The notes under the pieces were generated by a model, which saw nothing but the letters and a program-made list of their open reading frames with translations, was not told where the DNA came from and searched no databases. A DNA stretch of 64,000 nt from Hysterangium stoloniferum (Eukaryota; Basidiomycota; Agaricomycetes; Hysterangiales; Hysterangiaceae): NCBI GenBank assembly GCA_015178975.1, contig WHVD01000026.1, forward strand, positions 434,001-498,000, given 5' to 3'. Below are positions 1-10,972 of the stretch, piece by piece. The position numbers were made by a program, and so were the translations under genes. How positions within the stretch are numbered: position 1 is the first letter of the stretch; each line of letters opens with the position of its first letter.

Positions 1-825
1 TGCAATCGCAGCAGGGCTCTTTCCTGCTGTCGTCCACTTTGACCTACAGTCGGCAGGAAAATGACCCTGGACTCCACACCAAAAATAATGTGAGGAATCC
101 CGTGGTGATCCAGCCAGAGAGGGGGGATCTGCTGGCCATGAGCGCTTGGGTAGTGTAGCTGAGGTGTGAATCACCTTTGCTGACTGCAGTGCTGTTCGGG
201 TTGATATAATTGTCAGTGCCTCAGCATCCAAGCAGCCTAAGTTGTGAGACATGTTGCGAGCGGCTGCCTCCCACTGCTGGACATCATATTCCATGGCAAC
301 TTCCCAACCATGCAATTTTGCGATTGACGTAATGATGGCATGATGTGCCGATAATGCATTGGCTCTAAGGACACCACCATGGGTTCTTAACCCAGGTATA
401 ATATTGGGAATCAGGGCCTTTCTGCTGCCCCAGGGCTCTTCAGCTAGTGAAGATATATCCCTGGCCTGTCATAGTGCACCCGGGTCAACAAACAATCTCA
501 TGACTATTGGCACCATGCCCATCATGACACCTCCTTCCTGATCACTGGAGCTAATGTTGTTAGCTAGGTGATGCCTGTGCGCCATCAACTGCTATGTGAG
601 TGTCGAGAAGTTCAATTTGCGAGACTGATGGGCCTTGGCCTGGTTGTTGTGTCCCGCATTGGCCCTGGCCTCTCCCGGAAGTGGTAATGTTGAAGGATCC
701 TGAGGTCCACTCATTTCCACTGGGGCGGTTTCCATCCCTGCCTCCGTGGAGGGAGGGTTTATTTTGGTGCCCAGGTTAATACCTAAGTGCACAAATGTCC
801 CCTGTGGTATGGCCCCAGACATCAT
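1..825 (-). pseudogene. DIRS-like ORF1 (gag-like) fragment, block A
   Basis: This is the 5' part of the DIRS-like ORF1, read leftward; the N-terminal ATG-like start lies near 825. It matches the longer block B copy (22380-24375). Around 387 the sequence jumps from the middle of ORF1 straight to its N-terminal part, so about 1.1 kb present in block B is missing here. The protein is gag-like by position and has no enzymatic motif in this piece. The fragment is cut by the window edge at position 1. It abuts the UBA2-like gene on the opposite strand with about 45 bp between them. Confidence 0.6.
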
Positions 826-870
826 CTAGCAGAAAATGAATTAAAACAGAAAGAATTAAGGAAATAAAGT

Positions 871-2744
871 GTGAATGAATGTGATTTTCTCAGATACTGT
901 ACTGACAGAGATGTTGTAGTAAAAACAAAAGGCGTGCAACTCCTTCATACGCTCGGCTGGACGTTGAGTGCCGAACTACTCCCGGCACGCAGGGATCGTG
1001 TGGCACTCGATACTATTCCTTATCCTATGCGCTACGTTCCTGCGCGTTACCAGGTATTCATGCAAGACGTCAAAAATCTGCTGTCCATGACTGATATGTG
1101 GAAATCGCGCGCGGCGCCCGTGCCGCTGGAGTTTGAGAGCATTATGGCGGTGCCGAACGGGGATTCTGTGATCCCGGGTGATGGGAACGTCCCTGCCAAT
1201 GCTGATAGCAATGTGAACGGGAGCGTGGGTGCGAATGCCAACGGCCATGCCACGCGGACGTCGATGGGACTTAAGGACCAGAAATCGTTGACGTTGAGGG
1301 AGACTGTGGAGATGTTTGTTTCGAGGTTTGTATGCGATTTCTACTCTTTCGCTCTCTCTTTCAGTTTCATTGTTGTTGTTGTTGGCACCGGTGTTGCGCG
1401 CATATGCTTATGCTTCTCTTCGGTCTACAGCACAAACCGCCTCTCGTCACGCTTATCCCGTCCAAAAGAGGAAGGCGGAGAAGAGATGATCTCATTTGAT
1501 AAAGACGACGACGACACGCTGGACTTTGTATGTGCTGCAGCGAATTTGAGGAGTATTGTTTATGGTATTGGGGGGAAGACGAGGTGGGAGGTTAAAGGTG
1601 TGTTTCGTTTTCTGATATGGTGATCTTTCTTTCGGGCGGGTGTTGATCATTGACCGTTCATGGCTCTTATTTGTGTTCAATATGGCAGAAATGGCTGGAA
1701 ACATCATCCCTGCTATCGCTACCACTAATGCCATCATCGCGGGGCTTATAGTATTGCAGGCGTTACACCTCCTGCGGGCCCATCAACCCTCTACATCGAC
1801 ATCGACATTATCTGGATCTGCACCGTCAGCCACAACACCAACCACAACATCGACTACAACATCGACATCGACACCACCTAACCCCTCCCTCCGCACTATC
1901 CACCTCCAACACAAGCCCGCCGTCCCACTCCAGCCTACCCGCCCTGAGCCGCCGAACCGCACTTGTGGTGTGTGTCGCGATACGTACCTTGATGTGCGCT
2001 GTGATCCGGGGCGGACGACGTTGGCGGAGGTAGTCAATCTTGCGTTAAAGCGGGGTATTGAGCGTGATCATGATGAGAATGTGGAGGTAGAAGAGGATGA
2101 AGATGAATTTGGGGGGCGGTACGAGCCGCCTGATGCCGAGGTTAGCGTGTATGAGGATAAGCGGATTCTGGCGGATCCAGATTTTGATGATAATTGGGGA
2201 AGGACGTTGGAGGATTTGGGGTGTGGCCGGGGCAAGTTTATTACGATTGTGGATGAGGAGGGAGAGGGAGAGGGCGGGGGTGATGGTGGTGGTGGTGGGT
2301 GGGGGACTCTTGCTGTTGCAGTGGGGATGCTGCCGTGCGTATCTCTTCTCTTGGTTTTTCTTCTTTTGTTCCTTGTTCCTTGGTCCTTTGTTCTTTGCAG
2401 TTTTGTATGGTCTTGTTGGCATTCTCCCTAATTGACGTTTTTCGTTTTGCTTCTTCAGAGATGATCATCCTGCCGACGGACCGGCCGTGCTCCTCATCGA
2501 GCCTGTACGACGTGCACAGCGGAGGACGAAGACAGAAGGAAAAGGGGCCGCGAGGCCGTCTACTCCTACGATTGGCTCGAAGCGACCAGCAGAAAGCGGC
2601 GATCATGATCGTGATCGGGCTAAACGACCGCGGACCGATGCTCAGGCGGTGCCCATGTCGAGCCCGTCAAAGGGGTATAAAGAGGTGGATGGCGTGGTCA
2701 TTATAGAAGATGACGTGGACGACGTTATCGTTATAGATGATTAA
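871..2744 (+). CDS. UBA2: 5'-truncated UBA2-like gene (SUMO-activating enzyme subunit 2), open across four exons
   Basis: UBA2 pairs with AOS1 to activate SUMO. Exons 871-1325, 1431-1597, 1689-2334 and 2459-2744 join with matching phases (introns 105, 91 and 124 nt, GT-AG) into 517 open codons; codon 871 is GTG, and the first in-frame ATG is 1027 (465 aa). UBA2 homology starts near 1045. Visible: SFDKDDDDTLDF then AGNIIPAIATTNAIIAGL (about residues 168-230), the second Cys pair CGVC (about 300-303) of the zinc site, a ubiquitin-fold domain (about 340-425), and a C-terminal basic stretch ending in VVIIEDD and VIVIDD, resembling SUMO-interacting motifs. The adenylation half and catalytic cysteine are absent; codons 871-1045 are unrecognised. 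It could be a pseudogene or an expressed fragment. Confidence 0.75.
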
Positions 2745-4874
2745 AACACCAGGCAAGACGCAGGAGGAATTATTATGCGTTGTGTAGAAGTGAAGTATTC
2801 ATGTCTAGGAGTATGATCTTATGTTAATTATTCTGTTTTATGGGTTTGGGCGGGTATGATATACGCTTCATCGCACGTACTGTAGACCACCGGGGGGTTC
2901 GATTATCGTATGGAATATAGTGTAATGTCGCGCATAACTAGTACTGGTCGCTTCCCGTGGGTCAATTCCTGCACAAGGCTTTGGCCCTTCTGTGCATGGA
3001 TGTCATTTTCCCTGCGAAGGTTACCAGCGACGGAATTCATTGTGTTGTTCATGATTTTAGACTTGGTTTCTGATTGTATGCATCATTCTGATTCCAGGGT
3101 TCTGTTCCTCGAGATACATGTAATACTGATATACTGGGTTTGTTCCAAATAGTCATTTCTTCGACTAGTTGTTATTTATCATTATTGCTGCAAGTGCTCG
3201 TCCGGATGGTTTGATCAATAACAAACGAGGCTTTCTTCCTGCTACTGATATGAAATAAACGGAGGGGCAGACTTAGTTCGTGTGCAGCATTGATATTCGT
3301 ATTCTCCTCATCTATATAAAATTAAGCTGGTAAAGTATACATTTGCCTGAGCAAGGGAGAGCGGATTATGGGTCGTGACTACATTTAGAAAGACAGTGTG
3401 GGCAATTTTGTCTGGGCCTGGCACTGTGAAATATATTTAGGAACTTCTAATCACGGCGATGCCACCCGTGATCGATGAAGGGTGTCCGAGAATGTGGGAT
3501 AGGAATTTCAGGGAGGAAACGGCGTTGTGGGAACACGAGACTAGTGGTCTGTGGGAGGACTCTTCCCGTTGCGCGCTGAGGCTGGGAGCTTCAAGTTGAT
3601 TAAGATGGCTCGCTCACCCATCGTTCCTAAGAGTGGACTGCGCACGATTAGAACATGGGTTGTAAATGACGCTACCTGCAGAAAAGTGCGTATCTATATA
3701 CCAGTTGTACGAATATAGGTCGACTGCAGGCATGGCTTCATGACTGCGCAGCGGTGCAGAGGGACATTCACAAAGGACCACTTCCACTCGACGAACGGGC
3801 CCCCCATTGCTCGGCGTAGACAGAAGCACGAGTAAACATTGTGCGAATACTTGATTATTGACTGTGATATACATACACAGATGTGGCTGATTATTCTGTG
3901 GATGTGGGAACTCTACAGCGGCATCGCAAGGTTGTTACGATGGACAGAGACGAGCATGTATAAAACTCTTCCTTGCCGGGGGTGTCAAGGGGTTTCATTG
4001 TCGTTGAGAAATTGTGCGATCGATTGAGCTTCATGAGCATCGCTGTGTTGGCCACCACACACAGACAAACAGCTGACATCAAGTGTAAGTGTTGCTAAAA
4101 TCGGCAACATAGGAACATGAGGAAACAGGTGGCGGACACTCACGGGGTAATTTAAAGGTTTCTTTGTGGCCAGGGATGGATGAATCTTTGGTTGTTTGGC
4201 TATATGGGATAACTAGCTCCACGTGGTTCGGATGAAGATAATGTTCGGACGGTTTTCTCCCAAGCCATGCTGTGCTGAGATGCTGGATGATGTATATATA
4301 GGACACCCTTTAGTACGAAAACTTGGAAAGGAAGAGAAAATTGGTCCAGTCTCATTTGTCGTTGTTACCAAAGGACACGCAACCGTTGGAATGACGGGTT
4401 AATTTGTGGGCGGACGTATGAGTCTGACGAAGGGAATCGTCATTACGCTAGTGCAAGGAGATGATAAATAAAAGTCTTTCCTAGCTGGGCAAATTTCTTG
4501 ACAAATTTTGCGATCGATCGAAATATGTAAACCATGACAAACATCCAACATCAAGGTTCAAGTTAGCAACTGTTATTAATTGAGTGAAGGCAACCAAACA
4601 GGGGATCATAGAAGTGAAGTAACGATGAAATCAAGGTTTGCGCCCTCGTCGCAAGGGTGATGATTCTTGAATTTGCGAGTGGTCAGCACAACGAGATGTT
4701 TTTAACCAGTGATTGAAATAGCAAGCAAATGTATATTTACACAGGAAATCTACATTTTGTGGAGAATAAAGTGGAAACTATAGTTGAACAAAGCGAACGG
4801 AGAGGCCTTTCTGCAAAATGGTCAACATCGAGAATGCATGATATGGAGGACTCCATCTCACCTACTCTCCCGCT

Positions 4875-5369
4875 TCATGAATAGTCATCCTGCCATACAT
4901 TTGTATTGGCAAAGCCTATGGTGGGATGTATCATATTTTTGTTTTGGGACTGTGGTTGAACAGTCCCCATTGGCGCTCCAAAATTCATCTCAGGGAAGAG
5001 ACTCTGGATGCTCGGCAATGTGGGGTGTCGTGGGGTGATGGGGGGCAATTTGAGATGTTGCCGCACGTGGAGGGGGTGATGGGTGAACAAGGGCCAGGTG
5101 TAACCCTCGGGAATAGGGGCGGAGACGGCGGTGTGGGAAGTGAGGGGAGGTGGGATGACTATTGAGGACGGGGGGGGCAGTACAATTGGGAGTGGGGAGA
5201 CAGAAGGCGGTGCTGGCACTGGGGATGCCGTGGTGGGACCAACGGCGGCGATGGCAAGACCAGGCATTGGAGTGGGCAATGTCGATGGCGGCCGAGACGG
5301 GTTTTGCCCACGCCGAGAAAGAGATGGGAGCGATGAGGGCTTGGATTTTGACGTCCTACTTGGAGGCAT
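4875..5369 (-). CDS. Pro/Ser-rich hypothetical protein fragment (unit U1)
   Basis: I do not recognise this protein. The chosen ATG (5369-5367) opens with MPPSRTSKSKPSS and is conserved in five unit copies; an upstream ATG at 5432 would add about 21 residues. The protein is basic and Ser-rich at first, then a long Pro/Ala low-complexity stretch, then a conserved short motif LPSIQSLFPEMNFG, after which copies diverge. This looks like the first exon of a longer nuclear or regulatory protein whose remainder is missing. Its start faces the UBA2-like exon at 5752 on the other strand. Confidence 0.4.
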   Translation of the reverse strand: MPPSRTSKSKPSSLPSLSRRGQNPSRPPSTLPTPMPGLAIAAVGPTTASPVPAPPSVSPLPIVLPPPSSIVIPPPLTSHTAVSAPIPEGYTWPLFTHHPLHVRQHLKLPPITPRHPTLPSIQSLFPEMNFGAPMGTVQPQSQNKNMIHPTIGFANTNVWQDDYS

Positions 5370-5751
5370 CAGTGGGTGTGTTGGTGTGTGGGTACGCAAG
5401 CAGATGTTTATTATACTGATACCAGACTCCAAGCGGGAAACTTTTGTACTCTCGGCAATGCTCTCTGTACTTGAAGCTGCGACTACTTTGACAGCAAACT
5501 TAATATTCTATTGGATGTGTCCCATTTCGGAAGGTTGTTATATACAACAACCAGGGTGCTTAGCGTCATTAAAATTCTATCAATCCCCAATTGTATACTA
5601 GAGAGTATTTGCAACTAATGAAATACTAGAAAACTGAATTGGTTCCTGATATTCATATCAGGAACCGGAGCTTGTGTCTGTTATTCCGTTCTAATCATCG
5701 TTCTTTTTGTTGTTACTTCTCATGTGTATATGGTATATGTTTACAACACAG

Positions 5752-5850
5752 GACCAGACATAATCAGTCGACTGGCTCCCGAAACCCGCTCCGAAGGCGT
5801 TCCCCGTTTGTAAGATTTATTCAACGCCGCCACAGCCGATCCATTGTATT
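5752..5850 (+). pseudogene. UBA2: Isolated UBA2 catalytic-cysteine exon, decayed (U1)
   Basis: A 99-nt segment follows an intron-like acceptor (TTTACAACACAG). In frame it reads PKPAPKAFPVCKIYSTPPQ then PIHCI, matching the conserved UBA2 segment around the catalytic cysteine (family form TIRSTPSQPIHC). There is a TAA at codon 4, so it is not coding as it stands. Homology stops right after PIHCI. The exon lies downstream of the UBA2 C-terminal half, the reverse of gene order, so it cannot be part of the 871-2744 gene. Confidence 0.7.
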
Positions 5851-5984
5851 CCATATATCAATTTCGTGGGGTGGGCGTCGCGAAAGAGGTAACGTCTAAG
5901 CCGACAATTGTCGCCTCAGGAACTTAATTGGAACGTAAGACTATTACCACCCCAACTAGCCAGTGTTTCTTCTCTTGAGGCGTG

Positions 5985-7672
5985 GGTTAATTCCTGCATG
6001 AGGCCTTTATTTGTTGGCCCTTCTGCACATGACTGTACCGTAACGTGCTGCCTACGTGAGGCACCAGCGACGGAATTCATTGTGTTGTTCAGGATTTTAG
6101 ACTTGGTTTCTGATTGTATGCATCATTCTGATTCCAGGGTTCTGTTCCTCGAGATACATGTAATACTGATAGACTGGGTTTGTTCCAAATAGTCATTTCT
6201 TCTACTGGTTGTTATTTATCATTATTACTGCAAGTGCTCGTCCGGATGGTTTGATCAATAACATACGAGGCTTTCTTCCTGCTACTGATCTGAAATAAAC
6301 GGAGGGGCAGACTTAGTTCGTGTGCAGCATTGATATTCGGATTCTCCTCATCTATAAATTAAGCCGGTAAAGTATACATTTGCCTGAGCAAGGGAGAGCG
6401 GATTATGGGTCGTGACTACATTTAGAAAGACAGTGTAGGCAATTTTTCCTGGTCCTGGCACTGAAATATATTTGGGAACTTCTAATCACGGCGATGCCAC
6501 CCGCAATCGATGAAGGGTGTCTCAGAGTGTGGGATAGCACTTTCAGGGAGGAAACGGCGTCGTGGGAACACAAGACTAGTGGTCTATGGGACCCGTTGCG
6601 CGCTGAGGCTGGGAGCTTCAAGTTGATTAAGATGGCTCGCTCACCCATCGTCCTAAGAGTGGACTGCGCACGATTAGAACATGGGTTGTGAATGACGCTA
6701 CCTGAAAAGTGCATACCTATATACCAGTTGTACGAATATACTTCAACTGTAGGCATGGCGTTGTGACTGCTCAGCAGTGCAGAGGGACACTAATAAAGGA
6801 CCATTTCCGCTCGTTTGACTATGCGCGAAGAACCCCCCCCCCCCATTGCTCCTCGTAGACAGCAGCACGAGTAAAGAGTGTGGGATAGGACTTTCAGGGA
6901 GGAAAAGGCGTTGTGGGAATACGAGACTAGTGGTTTGTGGGAGGACTCTCCCCATCGCGCCCTGAGGCTGGGAGCTTCAAGTTGACTAAGATGGCTCGCT
7001 CACCCATCGTCCTAAGAGTGGGCTGTGCACGATCAGAACATGGGTTGTAAATGACGCTACCTGCAGAAAAGTGCGTACCTATATACCAGTTGTACGAATA
7101 TACGTCGACTGCAGGCATGGCTTCATGACTGCGCAGCGGTGCAGAGGGACACTCACAAAGGACCACTTCCACTCGTTTGACTCTGCGCGACGAACGGCCC
7201 CCCCATTGCTCGGCGTAGACAGAAGCACGAGTAAACATTGTCCGAATACTTGATTATTGACTGTGATATACACAGATGTGGCTGATTATTCTGTGGATGT
7301 GGGAAATCTACAGCGGCATCGCAAGGTTGTTACGATGGACAGAGACGCATGAATAAAACTCTTCCTTGCCGGGGGTGTCAAGGGTTTCATTGTCGTTGAG
7401 AAATTGCGCGATCGATTGAGCTTCACGAGCATCGTTGTGTTGGCTACAACACACACACAAACAGCTGACATCAAGTGTAAGTATTGATAAAATCGGCAAA
7501 ATAGGAACATAAGGAAACAGGTGGCGGACACTCACGGGGCAATTTAAAGGTTTCTTTGTGGCCAGGGATGGATGAATCTTTGGTTGTTTGGCTATATGGG
7601 ATAACTAGCTCCACACAATTCGGATGAAGATAATGTTCGGACGGTTTTCTCCCAAGCCATGCTGTGCTGAGA
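5985..7672. repeat. Second unit U2, truncated, with an internal direct duplication
   Basis: It begins like U1 and stops at the LTR at 7673. Inside, the segment from about 6527 to 6880 is repeated directly at about 6880-7240 (both begin with AGTGTGGGATAG and run through the Cys-poor ORF shadows to the CCCC run), with a poly-C tract of about 11 at the junction region 6833-6843. No gene is supported in this stretch. Confidence 0.6.
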
Positions 7673-8312
7673 TGCTGGAATGTATGCCTTCGCAGTGATC
7701 AAACTCCGTTTACGCCCCTGTTGAAATATACTCGTACTATCTGGTTAAACTTTGATACGTCCCTTTTATTATGATGATCCATTCTACTCAATGTTTCACA
7801 TATGTCTAAATATACTTGTAACCCTTGGACTATTTCCTTATCTCATAACTCCGCTATCGGTTATCTCAAGGCCTCTGAACTAATTGTAACCTTCCCATTT
7901 CTAGTCAAGCTTATTTGTCAATACCACTTTCCACTCTTCTCCTAGTTAGTGTTTTTTAGACACCTGATACTTGTATATGAACCCACTGTAGTTGTAGTTA
8001 CTAGGCAATCAGAATATCGACTCAGAATACCCTCTTACATCTATAGATGTCTCATACTAAGTACTCTGCTATCCGCCTTCACGTGCGCTCGCCCACTCTA
8101 GGTCCCCGACCCCTTGGCCCGACACTCGACTTATCCCTCGTTTCCAATTGGTAGTTTCACCGAGAGGTATTTGTTAGGACTAGTCTTCACCCACCCGAAA
8201 TTTAAGGACACCTGACGGTTAACTGCGAGGGCGCAGCACATAAGCTGAAGCCAAGTCCTTCCGATCGGTCCCCGTCAGCCCACCGATACTAGTCAGTTTT
8301 TAGTTCTTAACA
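7673..8312 (+). mobile_element. LTR R1 (solo, ~635 bp), left edge of block B
   Basis: A 632-640 bp sequence starting TGCTGG/TGTATGCC and ending TTCTTAACA. It matches R3 (37689-38326) along its length and R2 (9531-10970) around an insertion. It carries the core GCAGCACATAAGCTGAAGCC near 8234, shared with other LTR families here. R1 and R3 are followed by the same DIRS sequence (TCCAGCCCCCTTATGACC), so this LTR cut the DIRS element before the block duplicated. I found no matching 5-bp target duplication. Confidence 0.55.
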
Positions 8313-8322
8313 TCCAGCCCCC

Positions 8323-8850
8323 TTATGACCACTCAATTATTGACTGCTCATACTCTGACAATGGTGGTGGCCAACCCTGAGCTATGTCCCATGCCCTAAC
8401 TGCTGATAGGTATTTCTGTGTGACACCAACTGAAACAGTTTTGAAAGCCGTCCCAGTAGTCCGCTCCTCACCAAGCCATGACGCATCTGCTGCTGCCCAG
8501 AGGGCAAATGAATGTAATACCGGGAAGGATGCTGGTAGCCTGTCTGTTTCTGCTACAGAGAAGATATCACAAAATAAGTGGAACTTGCGAAGACCCAAAC
8601 CGTAGCCATTCGTGTCCCACAGTGATGCTTCAGATGCTACAGAAGTGAGAAACTGCAGGACTGGGTGCTGCACTGTGGATGGTGGTGGTGTGTTGACCCC
8701 TCTCCACCTGAACAACCTCTCCTTCGCTTTACACTGAGGTCTCAGTACTGATGATGCTAGGTGTAATGGACCGGTCAGTAGCGTTTGCAATGATGAGGCA
8801 AATGGTGCTGATGCCCTTGCTGGTGCTACAATGACTGGATCCGATGTCAC
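8323..8850 (-). pseudogene. DIRS-like tyrosine recombinase, N-terminal part only (block B)
   Basis: A 175-codon frame resembles the N-terminal core-binding region of tyrosine recombinases of fungal DIRS-like elements: an alpha-helical segment with QKYLSAVRAWDIAQGW near the end. The catalytic domain (R..HxxR..Y) should follow but the frame ends within a few bases of LTR R1. The equivalent copy at 38337-38804 stops at the same place. Assignment rests on recall of the family and on linkage to the RT/RNase H fragments; no catalytic residue is present. Confidence 0.55.
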
Positions 8851-9530
8851 AAGTGAATGTGAATATCGATTGTGGCATGGGTTTGGACTCTTGGGAAGCC
8901 TTTGAGGAACTCGGCAATGTGACCCCGGGAGAGGGCATCTCCAATGTTCTCCCTTGATGGTACAAATTCGGCTCTCAGTTGTATTTGATTCATGGCTAAC
9001 AGTTTCTAAACCTCTTTAAGATTTTGTTTGTCTCCTTGTTGCGAGACCGGACCTTGTTCAATATGGTCACTATGCCCATGTTGTCCGAACACACCCAGAA
9101 AACGGATTCTGAAGGATTGCGCTGGTGTATCACATCTGATTGTAATGCCATCCTCAGCACCAACTCCACAACCATGGCCTCTGCCCAGCCAATGTCGCAC
9201 TGGCAATATGGGCCCACCTTGAAGCCAGGGGCCCACTTCCACACCGCCCATTGAGTGCCAATTACCACGCCCAATCCAAAGGATGTGCTGGCATCCCCCC
9301 ACCACCCTATGTTGACGGGCTCCACTGAAGCTATGGGCAGTTCATTCAGTAAGTACTGCAATATGAAGTGCACCCATGACATGTCTGCCTGCAGTGCTGG
9401 GCTTGGGGGAAATGATGCTCTCCACGATGTGAATCCACCTGCAAATAAGGTAATGGAGCATAGGAATGGTTTTATCCATGGAAAGATGGATGCAATGTGG
9501 ACCAACTTCCTATGAAGTTTCTCCACCTCG
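8851..9530 (-). pseudogene. DIRS-like RNase H domain (block B)
   Basis: Reading leftward from about 9530 the frame carries GWWGDASTSFGLG (first Asp), AMVVELVLRMAL (Glu) and VCSDNMGIV (Asp), the order expected for RNase H, then AEFVPSREN, a segment usual at the end of DIRS RNase H. It should lie between RT (21451-22030) and the recombinase; the gypsy insertion and LTR R2 now separate them. The C-terminal part contains stops. The copy in block C (38840-39720) is colinear. Confidence 0.65.
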
Positions 9531-9897
9531 CTGATGTATACCTTCACGGCGATCAAACCCCATTTATGCCCCTGTCAAAATATACTCGTACCATCTGGTT
9601 ATGCTTTGATATGTCCCTTTTCATTATGATGATCCGTTTTACTCTATGTTTCACATATGCCCATATATACTTGTAGCCTGTGGACTATTCCCTTTTCTCG
9701 TAATCCTGCTCTTGGCTAAATCTCGGCTTCCGATCTATCGTAACCTTCCGGTTTCTAGTCAAGTTTATTTGTCAAATAGTGTTTCCGCTCTTCCCTTAGT
9801 TAGTAGTTTCTAGATGCCGATAACTCATATATAGACCCACTGTAATGTAACTACTAGACAATCAGAATATCGACTTAGATTGACTTAGATTGACTTA

Positions 9898-10572
9898 GGA
9901 GGGTGTTTATAATTACTATAATCTCAAATATTTACTAATAAAAGTCTTATTTTTACAAAAATCCATCTTTAAATAGTGATATCTATTCTGAAACAATTAT
10001 ATCATCAAAAAACAACCATCAGAAATAGTCCTCCATATTACATCTTATACAACCCATAGTTATTTAACAAATTCCATTGTATATAATTTCCTTCCTTTTA
10101 CAGATGCCTACTAATACTTTTATTAGTACTTTGTTTTTTAAAAGTTGTAATGTAGTTATTTCCATGTAAAATATGTAAAATATTATTGGAAATTTTTCAT
10201 ACCACAGCTGTCTTTATTAAGTAAAACCCCCTATATATTCTGGGTATGTTGAATCAAGTAGAAATCTGTTTAGATTGACAGATCTATTCCGAAGTAATAC
10301 ACCTGTATTTAGAGGTGCCAATGATATACATATGCATGGAATGGACTATTTAAAGGTATCTATTTTTTAAAAGTATTAGTGTTTAAAACTACTAATTTTT
10401 TTTATTGTCTACTCATGTCCAGAAAGATTCTTTAGTTTGTAATGTATGAGAGAGTTTAAAACTTTTTGGAAGTTTTAAAAACCAAATTATGTTTGAATCA
10501 CATCCCAGATGTTTAAATGACCTTTAGAGTATATTAGAATTTGGTATACTTAATAGTTTTCAGATATCCTCC
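9898..10572. mobile_element. AT-rich MITE-like insertion in LTR R2
   Basis: A 675 bp very AT-rich stretch has no counterpart in R1 or R3. Candidate ends are GGAGGGTGTTTATAA and, on the other strand, GGAGGATATCTGAAA, flanked by TTA on both sides (9895-9897 and 10573-10575). The inverted match is only about 15 bp with mismatches, mostly transitions. No ORF of note. A 3-bp TTA duplication would fit a PIF/Harbinger-type MITE, but the termini are too weak to be sure. Confidence 0.4.
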
Positions 10573-10676
10573 TTAGATACCCCTCTAATTTCCGACTCCA
10601 TTATCTATTCATGACCACCACATTCCGACTCCATCCGATTTACGATTCAACCTACATTTACGACTTAAACCTCTAG

Positions 10677-10775
10677 TCTCCGACTCTCAGTCTCTGACTC
10701 TCAGTCTCCGACTCTCAGTCTCCGACTCTCAGTCTCCGACTCTCAGTCTCCGACTCTCAGTCTCTGACCCCTCAG
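10677..10775. repeat. 14-bp minisatellite (TCTCCGACTCTCAG)n
   Basis: Six clean 14-bp units followed by a degenerate one lie inside LTR R2. R1 and R3 have no array at the equivalent place. Confidence 0.85.
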
Positions 10776-10972
10776 CCCAACCCTCGACTTATCCTTCAGT
10801 TTCCGATTGGTCATTTACCGAGAGGTTTACTTGACAGGACTAGTTTCCACCCGCCCAAAATTTAAGGACGCCCGATGGTAACTTGCGAGGGCGCAGCACA
10901 TAAGCTGAAGCCAAGTCCTTCTGATCGGTCCCCTTCGGTCTGCCGACATCCGTCAGTTTCTGCTCTTAACAC

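Larger units (their letters stand above)
2955..5984. repeat. Tandem ~3.04 kb unit U1 downstream of UBA2
   Basis: The unit starts in the UBA2 3' flank and recurs from about 5985: the anchor CGGAATTCATTGTGTTG sits near 3031 and near 6071. It holds long stretches without a convincing gene (2955-4870), a TATA-like stretch near 4292, a minus-strand Pro/Ser-rich ORF (4875-5369) and a decayed UBA2 exon (5752-5850). Equivalent units occur in blocks B and C. No transposon termini were found for the unit itself, so tandem duplication of host flanking DNA is the simpler reading. Confidence 0.7.
9531..10970 (+). mobile_element. LTR R2, expanded by an AT-rich insertion and a 14-bp minisatellite
   Basis: Both ends match R1 and R3: the start (TGTATACCTTCACGGCG) and the end (AGCACATAAGCTGAAGCC then CTCTTAACA). 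The left flank is DIRS RNase H and the right flank is the inside of the gypsy antisense gene. Everything between those two points in blocks C and D (end of DIRS RNase H, 3' LTR and most of antisense exon 1) is gone. Recombination between two LTRs inserted at different sites, deleting the interval, would explain this. Confidence 0.5.

Noticed and set aside
2045-2606. Minus-strand ORFs across UBA2 exon 3 and intron 3
   Set aside because: Antisense of the acidic/Gly-rich UBA2 segment; recurs identically at 25997 and 49100 only because UBA2 is copied.
4079-4306. Recurrent minus-strand ORF beginning MSYIYIIQHLSTAW in the units
   Set aside because: Its start overlaps a TATATATA element, and indels between units do not respect the frame.
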